Made by a program: the position numbers and the translations under genes. Under the pieces are notes generated by a model that was not told the origin of the DNA, made no database searches, and saw only the letters and a program-made list of their open reading frames with translations. Source: Cryobacterium arcticum (GTDB lineage: Bacteria > Actinomycetota > Actinomycetes > Actinomycetales > Microbacteriaceae). Taken from it: a stretch of 64,000 bases of DNA. The stretch is from contig NZ_QHLY01000013.1 of the NCBI RefSeq assembly GCF_003185895.1, positions 40,032 to 104,031 of the forward strand. Reading direction: 5' to 3'. Each line of letters starts with the position of its first letter. Position 1 is the first letter of the stretch. Shown here one piece after another: positions 27,469 to 35,337 of this stretch.

Positions 27469-28907
27469 CCGGCCGTGGTCCTCTCGGCGGCCCGCCTGCT
27501 GACGGCCGGGGCCGGCGGCACCGCCGCTTCCGGCGCAGCATCGGCCTTCGCCACCCCGGGCCCCTCCGGCACGCTCACCATGCCGTAGTAGTCGGTGGGC
27601 CGGGACTCCTTCACTCCGTTGAGCACGATCCCGAGCACCCGCGCGTTCACGTTCTCCAGCGCACCGATGGTGTCTTTCAGCTGCGCGCGGCGGGTGACCC
27701 CGTAGCGTGCGACGACGATGGCGCCGTCGGCGATGTGCGCCAGGCCCAGGGCGTCGGTCGCCGCCAGCAACGGCGGGGAGTCGATCACGATGTAATCGAA
27801 GCGGGCCGCGAGGGTCTGCAGGAGGGTGCGCATGGCGGCCGACCCGAGCAGCTGCCCGGGGTTGGGTGGCAGCGCCCCGGCGGTCAGCACCGACAGGCTG
27901 TCCCCGCACGGCACTATCGCCTCCTCAGGTGAGATCGCGCCTCGCAGCACCGTGGTGAGGCCGACGTCGCCGTCGAGGCCGCAGAGGTCCGCGATGCTCG
28001 GCCGGCGCAGGTCGGCGTCGACCAGCAAAACCCGGGGGGATCGTTCGGCCAGGGCGAGCGCGAGATTGACCGACGTGGTGGACTTGCCGTCCTTGGTGAG
28101 TGGGGAGGTGACCACCATGAGGCGGGGCCGGTGGTCGACATCGATGAACTCGAGGTTCGCCTGCACCCGACGGTAGGACTCGGCCAGGGTGCTGCGCGGC
28201 ATCGTGCGCATCGTGATCCCTGCCGGAACCTTGCGTCCCCGCTGGCCGACCTTGCCCAGCACGGGCACATCGGTGACCCTGTCGATGTCGGCGTCGGTGC
28301 GTACCCTGGTGTCCAGGATGTCGCGCAGCACCGCGTAGGCCACCCCCAGGGCCAGGCCGATCAGCAGCCCGGTGAGAACGAGCAGTGTGGTGTTGGGCGA
28401 GAACGGGCGCGCCGGCGGCTGGGCGGTCGACACGGTCTGGAGTGCGATCGATGCGGATCCCGCCGGACCTTCCGGTGCGAGCTCCTGGCCGGTGGTGGCC
28501 AGCGACCGGGTGATCGCGTTGGCGATGCGGGCGGCCTGGTCGGCGGACCGGTTGACCACGGTGACCTCGATGATCACGGTATTCAGTGGCGTCGAAGCCG
28601 TCACACTGGCGGCGAGTCTGGCCGGGGTTGTGTCCAGCTCCAGTTTGTCGATCACCGGCTGGAGCACGGCGGGCATGGTGGCTAGCTGGGTGTAGGACTG
28701 CACGAGCTTCTCGGTGAAGGTGAAGCCCTGAACGAGCTCATTGGTGGTCTCACCCCGTGGGCTGGAGACGAATACGCTGCTCGTGGCCCGATACAGGGCG
28801 GGCTGGGCGGACGCATAGGCGAAGCCGACGCCGGCGCCCAGAACGCCGAGGACCAGAATCGTGAGCCACCTCCGTGCGATGGATCGCAGGTATTCGACCG
28901 ATTCCAT
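27465..28907 (-). CDS. Polysaccharide co-polymerase with tyrosine autokinase domain
   Basis: Chain-length regulator fused to a bacterial tyrosine kinase, 480 residues. An N-terminal Wzz domain is bounded by two membrane segments (about 15-35 and 175-195). The cytoplasmic BY-kinase domain has Walker A (TKDGKSTT, about 266-273), Walker A' (VLLVDADLRRP, about 300) and Walker B (YIVIDSPP). The C-terminal tail has only the pair TDYYGM instead of the long Tyr cluster of Wzc, so autophosphorylation sites would be few. AGGGG eight bases before the ATG is a good ribosome site, 40 bp after the upstream gene. No cognate tyrosine phosphatase is visible in the window. Confidence 0.9.
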   Translation of the reverse strand: MESVEYLRSIARRWLTILVLGVLGAGVGFAYASAQPALYRATSSVFVSSPRGETTNELVQGFTFTEKLVQSYTQLATMPAVLQPVIDKLELDTTPARLAASVTASTPLNTVIIEVTVVNRSADQAARIANAITRSLATTGQELAPEGPAGSASIALQTVSTAQPPARPFSPNTTLLVLTGLLIGLALGVAYAVLRDILDTRVRTDADIDRVTDVPVLGKVGQRGRKVPAGITMRTMPRSTLAESYRRVQANLEFIDVDHRPRLMVVTSPLTKDGKSTTSVNLALALAERSPRVLLVDADLRRPSIADLCGLDGDVGLTTVLRGAISPEEAIVPCGDSLSVLTAGALPPNPGQLLGSAAMRTLLQTLAARFDYIVIDSPPLLAATDALGLAHIADGAIVVARYGVTRRAQLKDTIGALENVNARVLGIVLNGVKESRPTDYYGMVSVPEGPGVAKADAAPEAAVPPAPAVSRRAAERTTAG

Positions 28908-28947
28908 GTTGTTGTCCCCTCTGCACTCGTGCTGCTCGATGCGATGG

Positions 28948-30192
28948 CTAGTTCTTCTGATCGGCGAGATGCCGGGCGGCCGCGGTGCGAGGCTCGGTGC
29001 GGCGCTGCTCCGCCGGATGCTGGCGCAGCAGGTGCTGCGGGTGACCCGCGGTGAGCACCGTCTGGCGGATACTCGTGCGGTAGCCGGCGACCCCGTGCCG
29101 GTCCCGGGCGAGGAACTGGTCGGTACCGGCGGCCAGCCGGAACCTGGGCCACTCCCGCACCATCAGTGCCAGGGCGCCGGCCAGGTCGGATGACGCGCCG
29201 GGTGCCACTCTCACCGCGGAGGCGTATCCTGCGGAGGCCTCGCGCAGGCCGGACGTGTCGCTCACCACCACGGGCCGGGCGGCGAGGATGCCTTCGACGG
29301 CGGTGTTGCCGAATCCCTCTTCGAGGATCGAGGGCACGAGCACGATGTCGCTCATAGCCAGGAACGGCCAGACATCACGCTGGTAACCGTGGAAATGCAC
29401 GACCTCGGTCAGTCCCTCCGTGCGCACCAAGGCGCGAAGTCGGTCCAGGTACCACTCGTAGCCGGGGTAGATGTCGCCCACGAGGTGCAGTTCAGCGTCG
29501 TGCCCGTCGGAACGGTATTCGGCCAGGGCCCGCACCGCCGTGTCGACCCCTTTCCGTTCCGACAACCGTCCGACATAGACCACCTGCAGCGCACCCTCGA
29601 GCCGGGAGCGCGCAGCGTCGGGTTTGGCCGGCCAGCTGATCGGATTGCGTACCAGCCTGGAACGCCCGCGCAGCGACGGATACGACTCGCAATAGACGTC
29701 AATGCAATGCTGACTGTTCGAGATCACCGAGTTGCAGAGCAACAGCGGGGCCGCCAGGGCGCGGCGCACAGGCCAGGAGCCGCCGCGCTCCGCCTCATGC
29801 ACATGGGCGACCACCGGCACCCTGGCCAGCCGCCCGAGCAGCACCCAGAGCGGCAGGGTCACGGTGTTGACATACACGACGTCAGGGCGCACCCGGCGCA
29901 GCAGCCGGAGCCCGCTGACGACACCGCGCACGGTGTCCGCCAGAAACCGGAGGGCACCGGCCGGGCGGAGGATGCTCTTGCGCAGCACCGGCGTGGGGCA
30001 CACCGTGGTGCCGGCGCCACGCCGGGCGAGTTCCGCGGCCAACGGGCCGGTCGAGGGGAGTGCGACGGTGACCCGCATGCCGGCGGAGACCAGGGCGGAC
30101 ACGGTCTCGAGCATGACCAGGTCCGAGCCGTAGAGTTCAGCGCCGGGGTGCGCGATCAGCACTTCGTTCGCGGGAACCGATGATGTGCTCAC
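28948..30192 (-). CDS. Glycosyltransferase family 4 (GT-B)
   Basis: GT-B transferase of 414 residues in the seven-gene minus operon. The N-terminal domain starts EVLIAHPGAELYGSDLVML; the C-terminal domain has VVYVGRLSERKGVDTAVRAL and the signature PSILEEGFGNTAVEGILAARP, with the E-x7-E arrangement of retaining GT4 enzymes. The GTG start at 30192 overlaps the upstream stop by 4 nt. The last about 30 residues are basic and low in complexity. Donor and linkage unknown. Confidence 0.87.
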   Translation of the reverse strand: MSTSSVPANEVLIAHPGAELYGSDLVMLETVSALVSAGMRVTVALPSTGPLAAELARRGAGTTVCPTPVLRKSILRPAGALRFLADTVRGVVSGLRLLRRVRPDVVYVNTVTLPLWVLLGRLARVPVVAHVHEAERGGSWPVRRALAAPLLLCNSVISNSQHCIDVYCESYPSLRGRSRLVRNPISWPAKPDAARSRLEGALQVVYVGRLSERKGVDTAVRALAEYRSDGHDAELHLVGDIYPGYEWYLDRLRALVRTEGLTEVVHFHGYQRDVWPFLAMSDIVLVPSILEEGFGNTAVEGILAARPVVVSDTSGLREASAGYASAVRVAPGASSDLAGALALMVREWPRFRLAAGTDQFLARDRHGVAGYRTSIRQTVLTAGHPQHLLRQHPAEQRRTEPRTAAARHLADQKN

Positions 30193-31145
30193 GAATCCTC
30201 CCGCACGGGGTTGAGACGGCGGATGACCGCCGGCCGGTTGGCCGGCGCCGGCGCGATCAGCGTTCGCATCGCCAGTCCGGCGCCGGCGACGGTGCCGCGC
30301 GCCGCGGCCATCAGAAGCGGGACGGCGTGACGGGCCAGGTCGCGACGGCCGCCGCGCTGGAGTACGGCAGCGGCGTAGACCGGACTGAGCAGGAGCCATC
30401 GCATCACGTGCCGGCGATCGAGGTGCCTGGCGGCGAAGGCCAGCCGGTTGCGGCAATTGGAGTAGACATACAACGGCGACTTCCCAGAGGTGTCCTGGGT
30501 GCCGCCGACGCTGTGCACCACGGTGATGTCGTCGCGCACCAGCAGGGTGCCGCCGGCGGCGAGACACCGCCAGGACAGGTCGACATCCTCCCAGTAGAGG
30601 AAGTAGGTTTCGTCGAATCCGCCCAACCAGTCCCACAGGTGTGCGTGCACCATCAGGCAGGACCCGCTGAGCCACCCTCCCGGCGCAGAGCTGTCGACAG
30701 GGTCGCCCGTGCGGGTGCGGCCCCGTCCGACATCCACCGTGCCGCCGGCGAACCAGAGCGACCCGTCCGGGCGCACGATCCGGGGGCTCTGCAGTTGCTG
30801 GGGGTTGGCGGCGCAGGCAGTGGCCAGGGCCAGCACGCCCGCCTCGTCGATGCGGGCGTCAGGGTTGATCAGCAGCAGTCGGCTGCACCCGCGGGAGATC
30901 AACAATCGGGCACCCGCGTTCACGCCGGCGCCGAAACCCAGGTTCAATCCGGGGGCGATCAGTGACCAGCCCTCGCGGGCAGCGAGCGCGGTCGTCGCCT
31001 CGCGATGGGCGAGCGTGGAGAAGTTGTCGACCACCACGACGCGCCCGGTGGTCAGCCGCCTGCCGAGTTGGACAAGATTCGCTTCCAACAGGTCGGGCGG
31101 GCCGTAGTTGACCACCACGATTCCCAGGTCCTCAGGCAATGACAT
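30189..31145 (-). CDS. Glycosyltransferase family 2, rhamnosyltransferase-like
   Basis: GT2 enzyme of 318 residues. GIVVVNYGPPDLLEANL opens the GT-A fold, LLINPDARIDEAG carries the DxD-like motif, and DETYFLYWEDVDLSWR is the acceptor/catalytic signature common in WbbL-type rhamnosyltransferases. A C-terminal stretch (about 245-300) is hydrophobic and basic and may lie on the membrane. Start ATG 31145 overlaps the CDP-alcohol phosphotransferase gene by 14 nt; its stop overlaps the next start by 4 nt. It resembles the GT2 at 52085 in the same two motifs. Confidence 0.85.
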   Translation of the reverse strand: MSLPEDLGIVVVNYGPPDLLEANLVQLGRRLTTGRVVVVDNFSTLAHREATTALAAREGWSLIAPGLNLGFGAGVNAGARLLISRGCSRLLLINPDARIDEAGVLALATACAANPQQLQSPRIVRPDGSLWFAGGTVDVGRGRTRTGDPVDSSAPGGWLSGSCLMVHAHLWDWLGGFDETYFLYWEDVDLSWRCLAAGGTLLVRDDITVVHSVGGTQDTSGKSPLYVYSNCRNRLAFAARHLDRRHVMRWLLLSPVYAAAVLQRGGRRDLARHAVPLLMAAARGTVAGAGLAMRTLIAPAPANRPAVIRRLNPVREDS

Positions 31146-31938
31146 CGGGGTTCCCCTCTGTGGAACGGTGCCGGGGCGTGCCTTCGGCGGGAGCAGGCGC
31201 CAGGGCGCGCATGTCGCCGAACCACTTCACCAGGGCAAGCCCGAGGTAGAGGGCGTTGGCCGCGAGCAAGGCGGTGTACACGGCGAAGAACACCGGGGGC
31301 GCACCGAGCAACGCGAACGAGGCGCACAGAACGCCGAAGTCGGTGGGAAGACCCAGCAGGGACCGGAGCGGGGTGCTGGAGTGCACGGTTGTGGCGACCG
31401 GGCCGGTGTGCTTGGCCTTCAGCAGGTCGTTGAGGATCATCGCAAAGAACGCCACGGCGGCGACGATCGTGAACACGAGCGGTACCAGCAACCAGGCCGG
31501 GCTCGGCAGGTCGAAGAACCGATAGACCAGGACGAGCACTGCCAGGTGCACGCTGGAGATCTTCCAGGCGTCGACCACGTGGTCCAGCCATTCTCCGGCC
31601 GCGCTGCCGGCGTGCTGCAGCCGGGCCAGCTGACCGTCGGCCGAATCCAGCACGTAGCCGACCGCCAGCAGCAACCAGACGCCGATGCCCATCATCAGGC
31701 TGGGCGGGAAGGTCGCCAGCAGCAGCACCCCGCCGAGGGTGAAACCGGCGCTCAGCGCGGTGACCATGTTCGGCGTCCAGCCCAGCCGGAAGGCGATGGC
31801 AGCGGGGATCCGGCCCAGAGGTCGGTTCACGAACAGTGAATACGCCGGGGCGCCCCTGGCCGCGCCCTTCTGGGCGAAGGCGAGCTGCCGGACGGCATCG
31901 GCCACCGTCAGCGGGGGCGCCGCGACGCTGCCGGTCAC
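31132..31938 (-). CDS. CDP-alcohol phosphatidyltransferase family protein
   Basis: Membrane phosphotransferase of 268 residues that moves a phospho-alcohol from CDP-alcohol to an acceptor hydroxyl. The complete family motif D-x2-D-G-x2-A-R-x8-G-x3-D-x3-D is present at 98-123, starting DSADGQLAR. About six membrane helices surround it. GTG 31938 overlaps the upstream GT4 stop by 4 nt; longer in-frame forms would overlap that gene more. Location inside a glycosyltransferase operon, not beside phospholipid genes, suggests a role in phosphate-linked decoration or a lipid anchor of the polymer (inference). The TagD-like enzyme at 13486 could feed it. Confidence 0.85.
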   Translation of the reverse strand: MTGSVAAPPLTVADAVRQLAFAQKGAARGAPAYSLFVNRPLGRIPAAIAFRLGWTPNMVTALSAGFTLGGVLLLATFPPSLMMGIGVWLLLAVGYVLDSADGQLARLQHAGSAAGEWLDHVVDAWKISSVHLAVLVLVYRFFDLPSPAWLLVPLVFTIVAAVAFFAMILNDLLKAKHTGPVATTVHSSTPLRSLLGLPTDFGVLCASFALLGAPPVFFAVYTALLAANALYLGLALVKWFGDMRALAPAPAEGTPRHRSTEGNPDVIA

Positions 31939-33191
31939 AGGACACCCCGCACCGGCGTCGAGGTGCGTCGGGCCGGTTCTGGGGCGTTCCACGGCGACCG
32001 TCCAGTGCGTGCCACGCTGATGCCCTGCGTGCTGTAGCCGGCGGCGAGTCGCTGAGCGAGATCCTCATATCCATCGGTCACGTGGCCCCAGTTGTAGAGG
32101 GCGGCCGCACGGCGTTGTAACGCCTCGCTCACTTCTTCGGTGTGGTGGGGGTTGAGTTCGGCGTCTTCGATCAGGGTCGAGAGCGTGCGGGCATCGCTGA
32201 AGTAGGCACCGTAGGCGCCGAGGACCTCGCGGTTGAAGACGACATCCCAGGCGATGGCTGCCGTGCGTGCGCCCATCGCGCGAAGCAGGGATGGGTTGGT
32301 GCCCCCGACAGAGTGGCCGTGCAGGTAACTCACCGAGTGCGCGTACAGCTGATCGAGCTGGTCCTGGTCCCAGAGCCCGCCGAGCAGCCGCACGCGGGGG
32401 TCATCGGCGAGGGCGGTGATCTTGCGGCAGTAGGCACCGGCGTAGGGCGCGGAGCCGACGACAACCAGCGGCATCCGGGCGCTGCTCTGCCGGTAGCCGT
32501 CGATGATGACGTCGACGTGATTCTCCGGTTCGAACCTGGCGACAACGAGGTGGTAACCATTCGGAGTGAGACCGAGCTCGGCCAGCCGGTCGGACGGCGG
32601 TTTGTGCAACAGCCGGGTGCCATAGCTGATCAGTTCGGTCGGGATCGCGAACTCCTGCCGGTAGTAATCGGCTATTCCCTGGGCATCGGCGATGAGGGCA
32701 TCCGCTGACTTCACCGACAGTAGTTCGGCCCAGCGGTAATACTGGCGTGCGGCGCCTCCCCACTTGTCTCGTTTCCACTCCAAGCCATCCACGTGCACGG
32801 TGGTGGGGATGCCGCGCTGGCGCAGGAACGGCACGAACGGGGCGTTCGCGGCGTTGAACACGAATGCGACATCCGGACGCTGCCCAGAGGTGGCGTGCGC
32901 TACGGAGAATGCGGTGTGGCTGAGGGTCTCGAGAGCCTTCAGGTGCAGCGCGGGCAGGTGCACGAGGCGCATCCCCAGGTGCTCCCGGGTCGGAGGCGGC
33001 TGCGAGTTGCCGGCGGAGCGGCAGTAGACCGTTACCGCGTGCCCGCGATCCACCAGACGCCGGCCGATCTCCTCGACGGCGGTCTCGAAACCGCCATAGG
33101 CAGCCGGCACCCCACGGGTACCGATCATCGCGATCCGCAGCGCCGAGGCGCCGGAACGCGCCTCCGGCTCAGTCCGAGTCCAGAACGACAT
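31935..33191 (-). CDS. Glycosyltransferase, DUF1972 plus GT4 domains
   Basis: GT-B transferase of 418 residues with an N-terminal DUF1972 domain, recognised by IAMIGTRGVPAAYGGFETAVEEIG, and a C-terminal GT1/GT4 donor-binding domain (for example YHLVVARFEPENHVDVII and HGHSVGGTNPSLLRAMG). DUF1972 transferases are typical second-step rhamnosyl- or related transferases in EPS operons. The ATG at 33191 lies one base after the stop of the initiating sugar transferase gene, consistent with acting next in assembly (inference). Confidence 0.87.
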   Translation of the reverse strand: MSFWTRTEPEARSGASALRIAMIGTRGVPAAYGGFETAVEEIGRRLVDRGHAVTVYCRSAGNSQPPPTREHLGMRLVHLPALHLKALETLSHTAFSVAHATSGQRPDVAFVFNAANAPFVPFLRQRGIPTTVHVDGLEWKRDKWGGAARQYYRWAELLSVKSADALIADAQGIADYYRQEFAIPTELISYGTRLLHKPPSDRLAELGLTPNGYHLVVARFEPENHVDVIIDGYRQSSARMPLVVVGSAPYAGAYCRKITALADDPRVRLLGGLWDQDQLDQLYAHSVSYLHGHSVGGTNPSLLRAMGARTAAIAWDVVFNREVLGAYGAYFSDARTLSTLIEDAELNPHHTEEVSEALQRRAAALYNWGHVTDGYEDLAQRLAAGYSTQGISVARTGRSPWNAPEPARRTSTPVRGVL

Positions 33192-33192
33192 G

Positions 33193-34782
33193 TCAGTAAG
33201 CCCCCAGTGGTCGGATGATGATTTTGAAGGTGCGCCAGATGATCATCAGATCGCCGGCCAGCGACCAGTTCTCGACGTAGTAGAGGTCGAGTCGCACGCT
33301 TTCCTCCCAGCTGAGGTCAGATCGGCCGTTGACCTGCCACATGCCGGTGAGACCAGGCTTGATGTACAGGCGGCGATGCATGTGCGACTCGTAGTTCTTC
33401 ACCTCGTCCGGCAGCGGCGGGCGCGGGCCGACGAGGCTCATCTGGCCGACCACGATGTTCCACAGCTGGGGGAGTTCGTCGAGGGAGTATTTGCGCAGCA
33501 CCCGGCCGACCCTGGTGATGCGGGGGTCGCTGCGGATCTTGAAGAGCACGCCGACGCCCTCGTTCTGGTCGAGCAGGCCGGCCAGGTCGTCTTCGGCGGT
33601 GCGCACCATCGACCGAAGCTTCAGCATGCGGAAGGGCCGCCCGTTCCGGCCGATGCGTTCCTGCCGAAAGAGCACAGGGCCAGGGCTGTCCAGTTTCACC
33701 AGCAGCCCGATCACGAGGAGCACCGGGCTCACCAGGATCAGCGCCGCTCCGCCCAGGATCATATCGAGGGCCCGTTTGAGCACGTGCTTGGCCCCGTCGT
33801 ATTGCGGGATCTCGACGTGGATCAGGGGCAACCCTTCCACCGGGCGGAAATGGATGCGCGGGCCGGCGACATCTGTCAGCCGGCTGGACAGCACGAGTTC
33901 GGCCGAGGTCTTCTCGAGGTCCCAGCCCAGGTTGCGGATGAAGGTGTTACCGAGGCTCGGGTGCCCGGCGACGATGACGGCGTCGACTCCGAGTGACTGC
34001 GCAGCGGCTGCGACGTGCGCGAAATCGGACACGACCGGAACATCCTGACCGGCCGAGAGCACGCTGGTCGTACTGTCGCCTTCCAGGGCGGCCCCGACCA
34101 CTTGGTAGGCGGCCCCAGATTTCTCATTGATCTGCCGCACGACGTATTCAACGTCGTCCCGCCCGCCGACGACGATGGCCCTGGCCAGGTAGTGGCCGAA
34201 ACGGCGTTGCCGGATCAACCACTTGCGCCACAGCCAGCGCTCCAGGATGAGCGCGGCGACACCCAGCGGCAGCGCGAATACGAAATAGGCCCTCGCGGTG
34301 TCGACCTGCAAGAGGAGGAAGAGGATGGCAAGCATGCCGAAGGCCAGAGCGCTCGCGTTGATGACGAGCTTGTACTCGGTCGCGCCGACCCCGACGATCC
34401 GCGCGTCCCGGGTGCGGAAGGTGCCGAGGGTGATGATCCAGGCGATGGCCACGACCGCGGTCACAGCCCAGGTGGACGGGGGGATCAGCGAGGGGTCGGA
34501 GACCGGGTTGATCAGCGTGAACCTGGCGATGAATGCCACCGTGACGGCGGACGCAATCACCGCGGAGTCCGTGAGCGTGAGTCGAGTGCGGTATTGCCGG
34601 GCCCAGGCGGCTCCGGACAGTCCGACCGCTGGTGGCGCGGCCGGGAGAGACCCCGGCTGTGCTGCACCGGCCGGACCGGTTTGCACGGGTCCGGTTGCCG
34701 CGGGGCGCACCAGGCGCAGCGGCGCCCGATACCCGGCCGGAACGCTGTCGGACAGCGGGGACTCCGGCTTCGGCGTGCTCAT
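33193..34782 (-). CDS. Exopolysaccharide polyprenyl glycosylphosphotransferase
   Basis: Initiating enzyme that puts the first sugar-1-phosphate onto undecaprenyl phosphate, 529 residues. Four hydrophobic helices (about 50-165) form the N-terminal membrane domain, then a CoA-binding-like domain, a further membrane segment (about 345-370) and the catalytic bacterial sugar transferase domain with KRALDMILGG, SPGPVLFRQERIG, FRMLKLRSM and the late PGLTGMWQVNGRSD. First gene of the seven-gene minus operon. The ATG at 34782 has GGAG unusually far upstream (12 nt). A 21-bp dyad at 34911 lies upstream. The only such enzyme in the window, so both polymerase sets may depend on it. Confidence 0.93.
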   Translation of the reverse strand: MSTPKPESPLSDSVPAGYRAPLRLVRPAATGPVQTGPAGAAQPGSLPAAPPAVGLSGAAWARQYRTRLTLTDSAVIASAVTVAFIARFTLINPVSDPSLIPPSTWAVTAVVAIAWIITLGTFRTRDARIVGVGATEYKLVINASALAFGMLAILFLLLQVDTARAYFVFALPLGVAALILERWLWRKWLIRQRRFGHYLARAIVVGGRDDVEYVVRQINEKSGAAYQVVGAALEGDSTTSVLSAGQDVPVVSDFAHVAAAAQSLGVDAVIVAGHPSLGNTFIRNLGWDLEKTSAELVLSSRLTDVAGPRIHFRPVEGLPLIHVEIPQYDGAKHVLKRALDMILGGAALILVSPVLLVIGLLVKLDSPGPVLFRQERIGRNGRPFRMLKLRSMVRTAEDDLAGLLDQNEGVGVLFKIRSDPRITRVGRVLRKYSLDELPQLWNIVVGQMSLVGPRPPLPDEVKNYESHMHRRLYIKPGLTGMWQVNGRSDLSWEESVRLDLYYVENWSLAGDLMIIWRTFKIIIRPLGAY

Positions 34783-34910
34783 CGTCGACCGGCACTCCGG
34801 GCCGGATCAGGGCAGGCAGAGCGCGAGGCCCGGCTGCGGAACGGGGGCAGCTGGAGCTTTTGGGGTCGACCAATAGGCCGACACGTCACTGACGTATTCA
34901 CGGTGGGTCC

Positions 34911-34931
34911 CCTGCAGTTCGGGTTTACAGG
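34911..34931 (-). promoter_or_regulatory. EPS operon element, copy 1 (imperfect 21-bp dyad)
   Basis: On the minus strand it reads CCTGTA-N9-TGCAGG with N9 = AACCCGAAC. It lies about 130 bp upstream of the sugar transferase start. The same element, with one mismatch over 24 bp, occurs at 62542-62562 upstream of the other minus EPS operon, in the same orientation and with matching flanks. Probably an operator or promoter-proximal site for a shared regulator. Confidence 0.6.
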
Positions 34932-35004
34932 TTCAGGCGGGTGATGGAACTGATGGTGCAGTCGAACGCCGGGTGGGTGGCCCTGCGTCCGGAATGGCAG
35001 TGTC

Positions 35005-35040
35005 GGGTAAGACGGGTAAGACAGGTAAGACGGGTAAGCG
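35005..35040. repeat. Four-unit 9-bp tandem repeat
   Basis: Units GGGTAAGAC, GGGTAAGAC, AGGTAAGAC and GGGTAAGCG follow each other without gaps in the divergent EPS control region. The first two are identical; the third and fourth differ by one and two bases. It could be a cluster of binding sites or a length-variable repeat. Confidence 0.75.
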
Positions 35041-35203
35041 GAACGACGGAATGAGCCGGAGCCGAGCGAGGTGGCACAGGTACGGATGTGACGGGTGGGG
35101 CGGATCTGACTGATGCTCAGCGACTCACGAGGTGAACATACCCTGCAAGTCGTTTTTGTCGCTGTGACCTGAACAGGGGCCAGTTCCGGGCCCCGCGATC
35201 ACC

Positions 35204-35230
35204 CCCCCTGTTGGGGGACTGCGGTTTTTT
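35204..35230 (+). terminator. Hairpin plus T-tract ahead of the plus EPS operon
   Basis: CCCCC (35204-35208) pairs with GGGGG (35213-35217) over a TGTT loop, followed after seven bases by TTTTTT (35225-35230). It sits about 110 bp before the first gene of the plus operon, so it could act as an attenuator if transcription starts upstream. The stem is short. Confidence 0.35.
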
Positions 35231-35337
35231 CCGGGCGGTGCCACTCTGGGCGGGTGAGCGACCCTCACTTTCTGTCCTGGTCGCTGTGCTCCTCCAGCCC
35301 TCCCGCCACCTTCAGCCTTCTAGCCATTGGGGTAACA

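Larger units (their letters stand above)
34783..35337. other. 555-bp divergent regulatory region between the two main EPS operons
   Basis: Separates the seven-gene minus operon from the eight-gene plus operon. It contains no convincing gene. It holds the dyad element at 34911-34931 (near-copy at 62542), a four-unit 9-bp tandem repeat at 35005-35040, a short dyad CCTG-AA-CAGG at 35168-35177, and a C5/G5 hairpin followed by T6 (35204-35230). Its base composition is less codon-like and more G-rich on the plus strand than the flanking genes. Confidence 0.7.
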
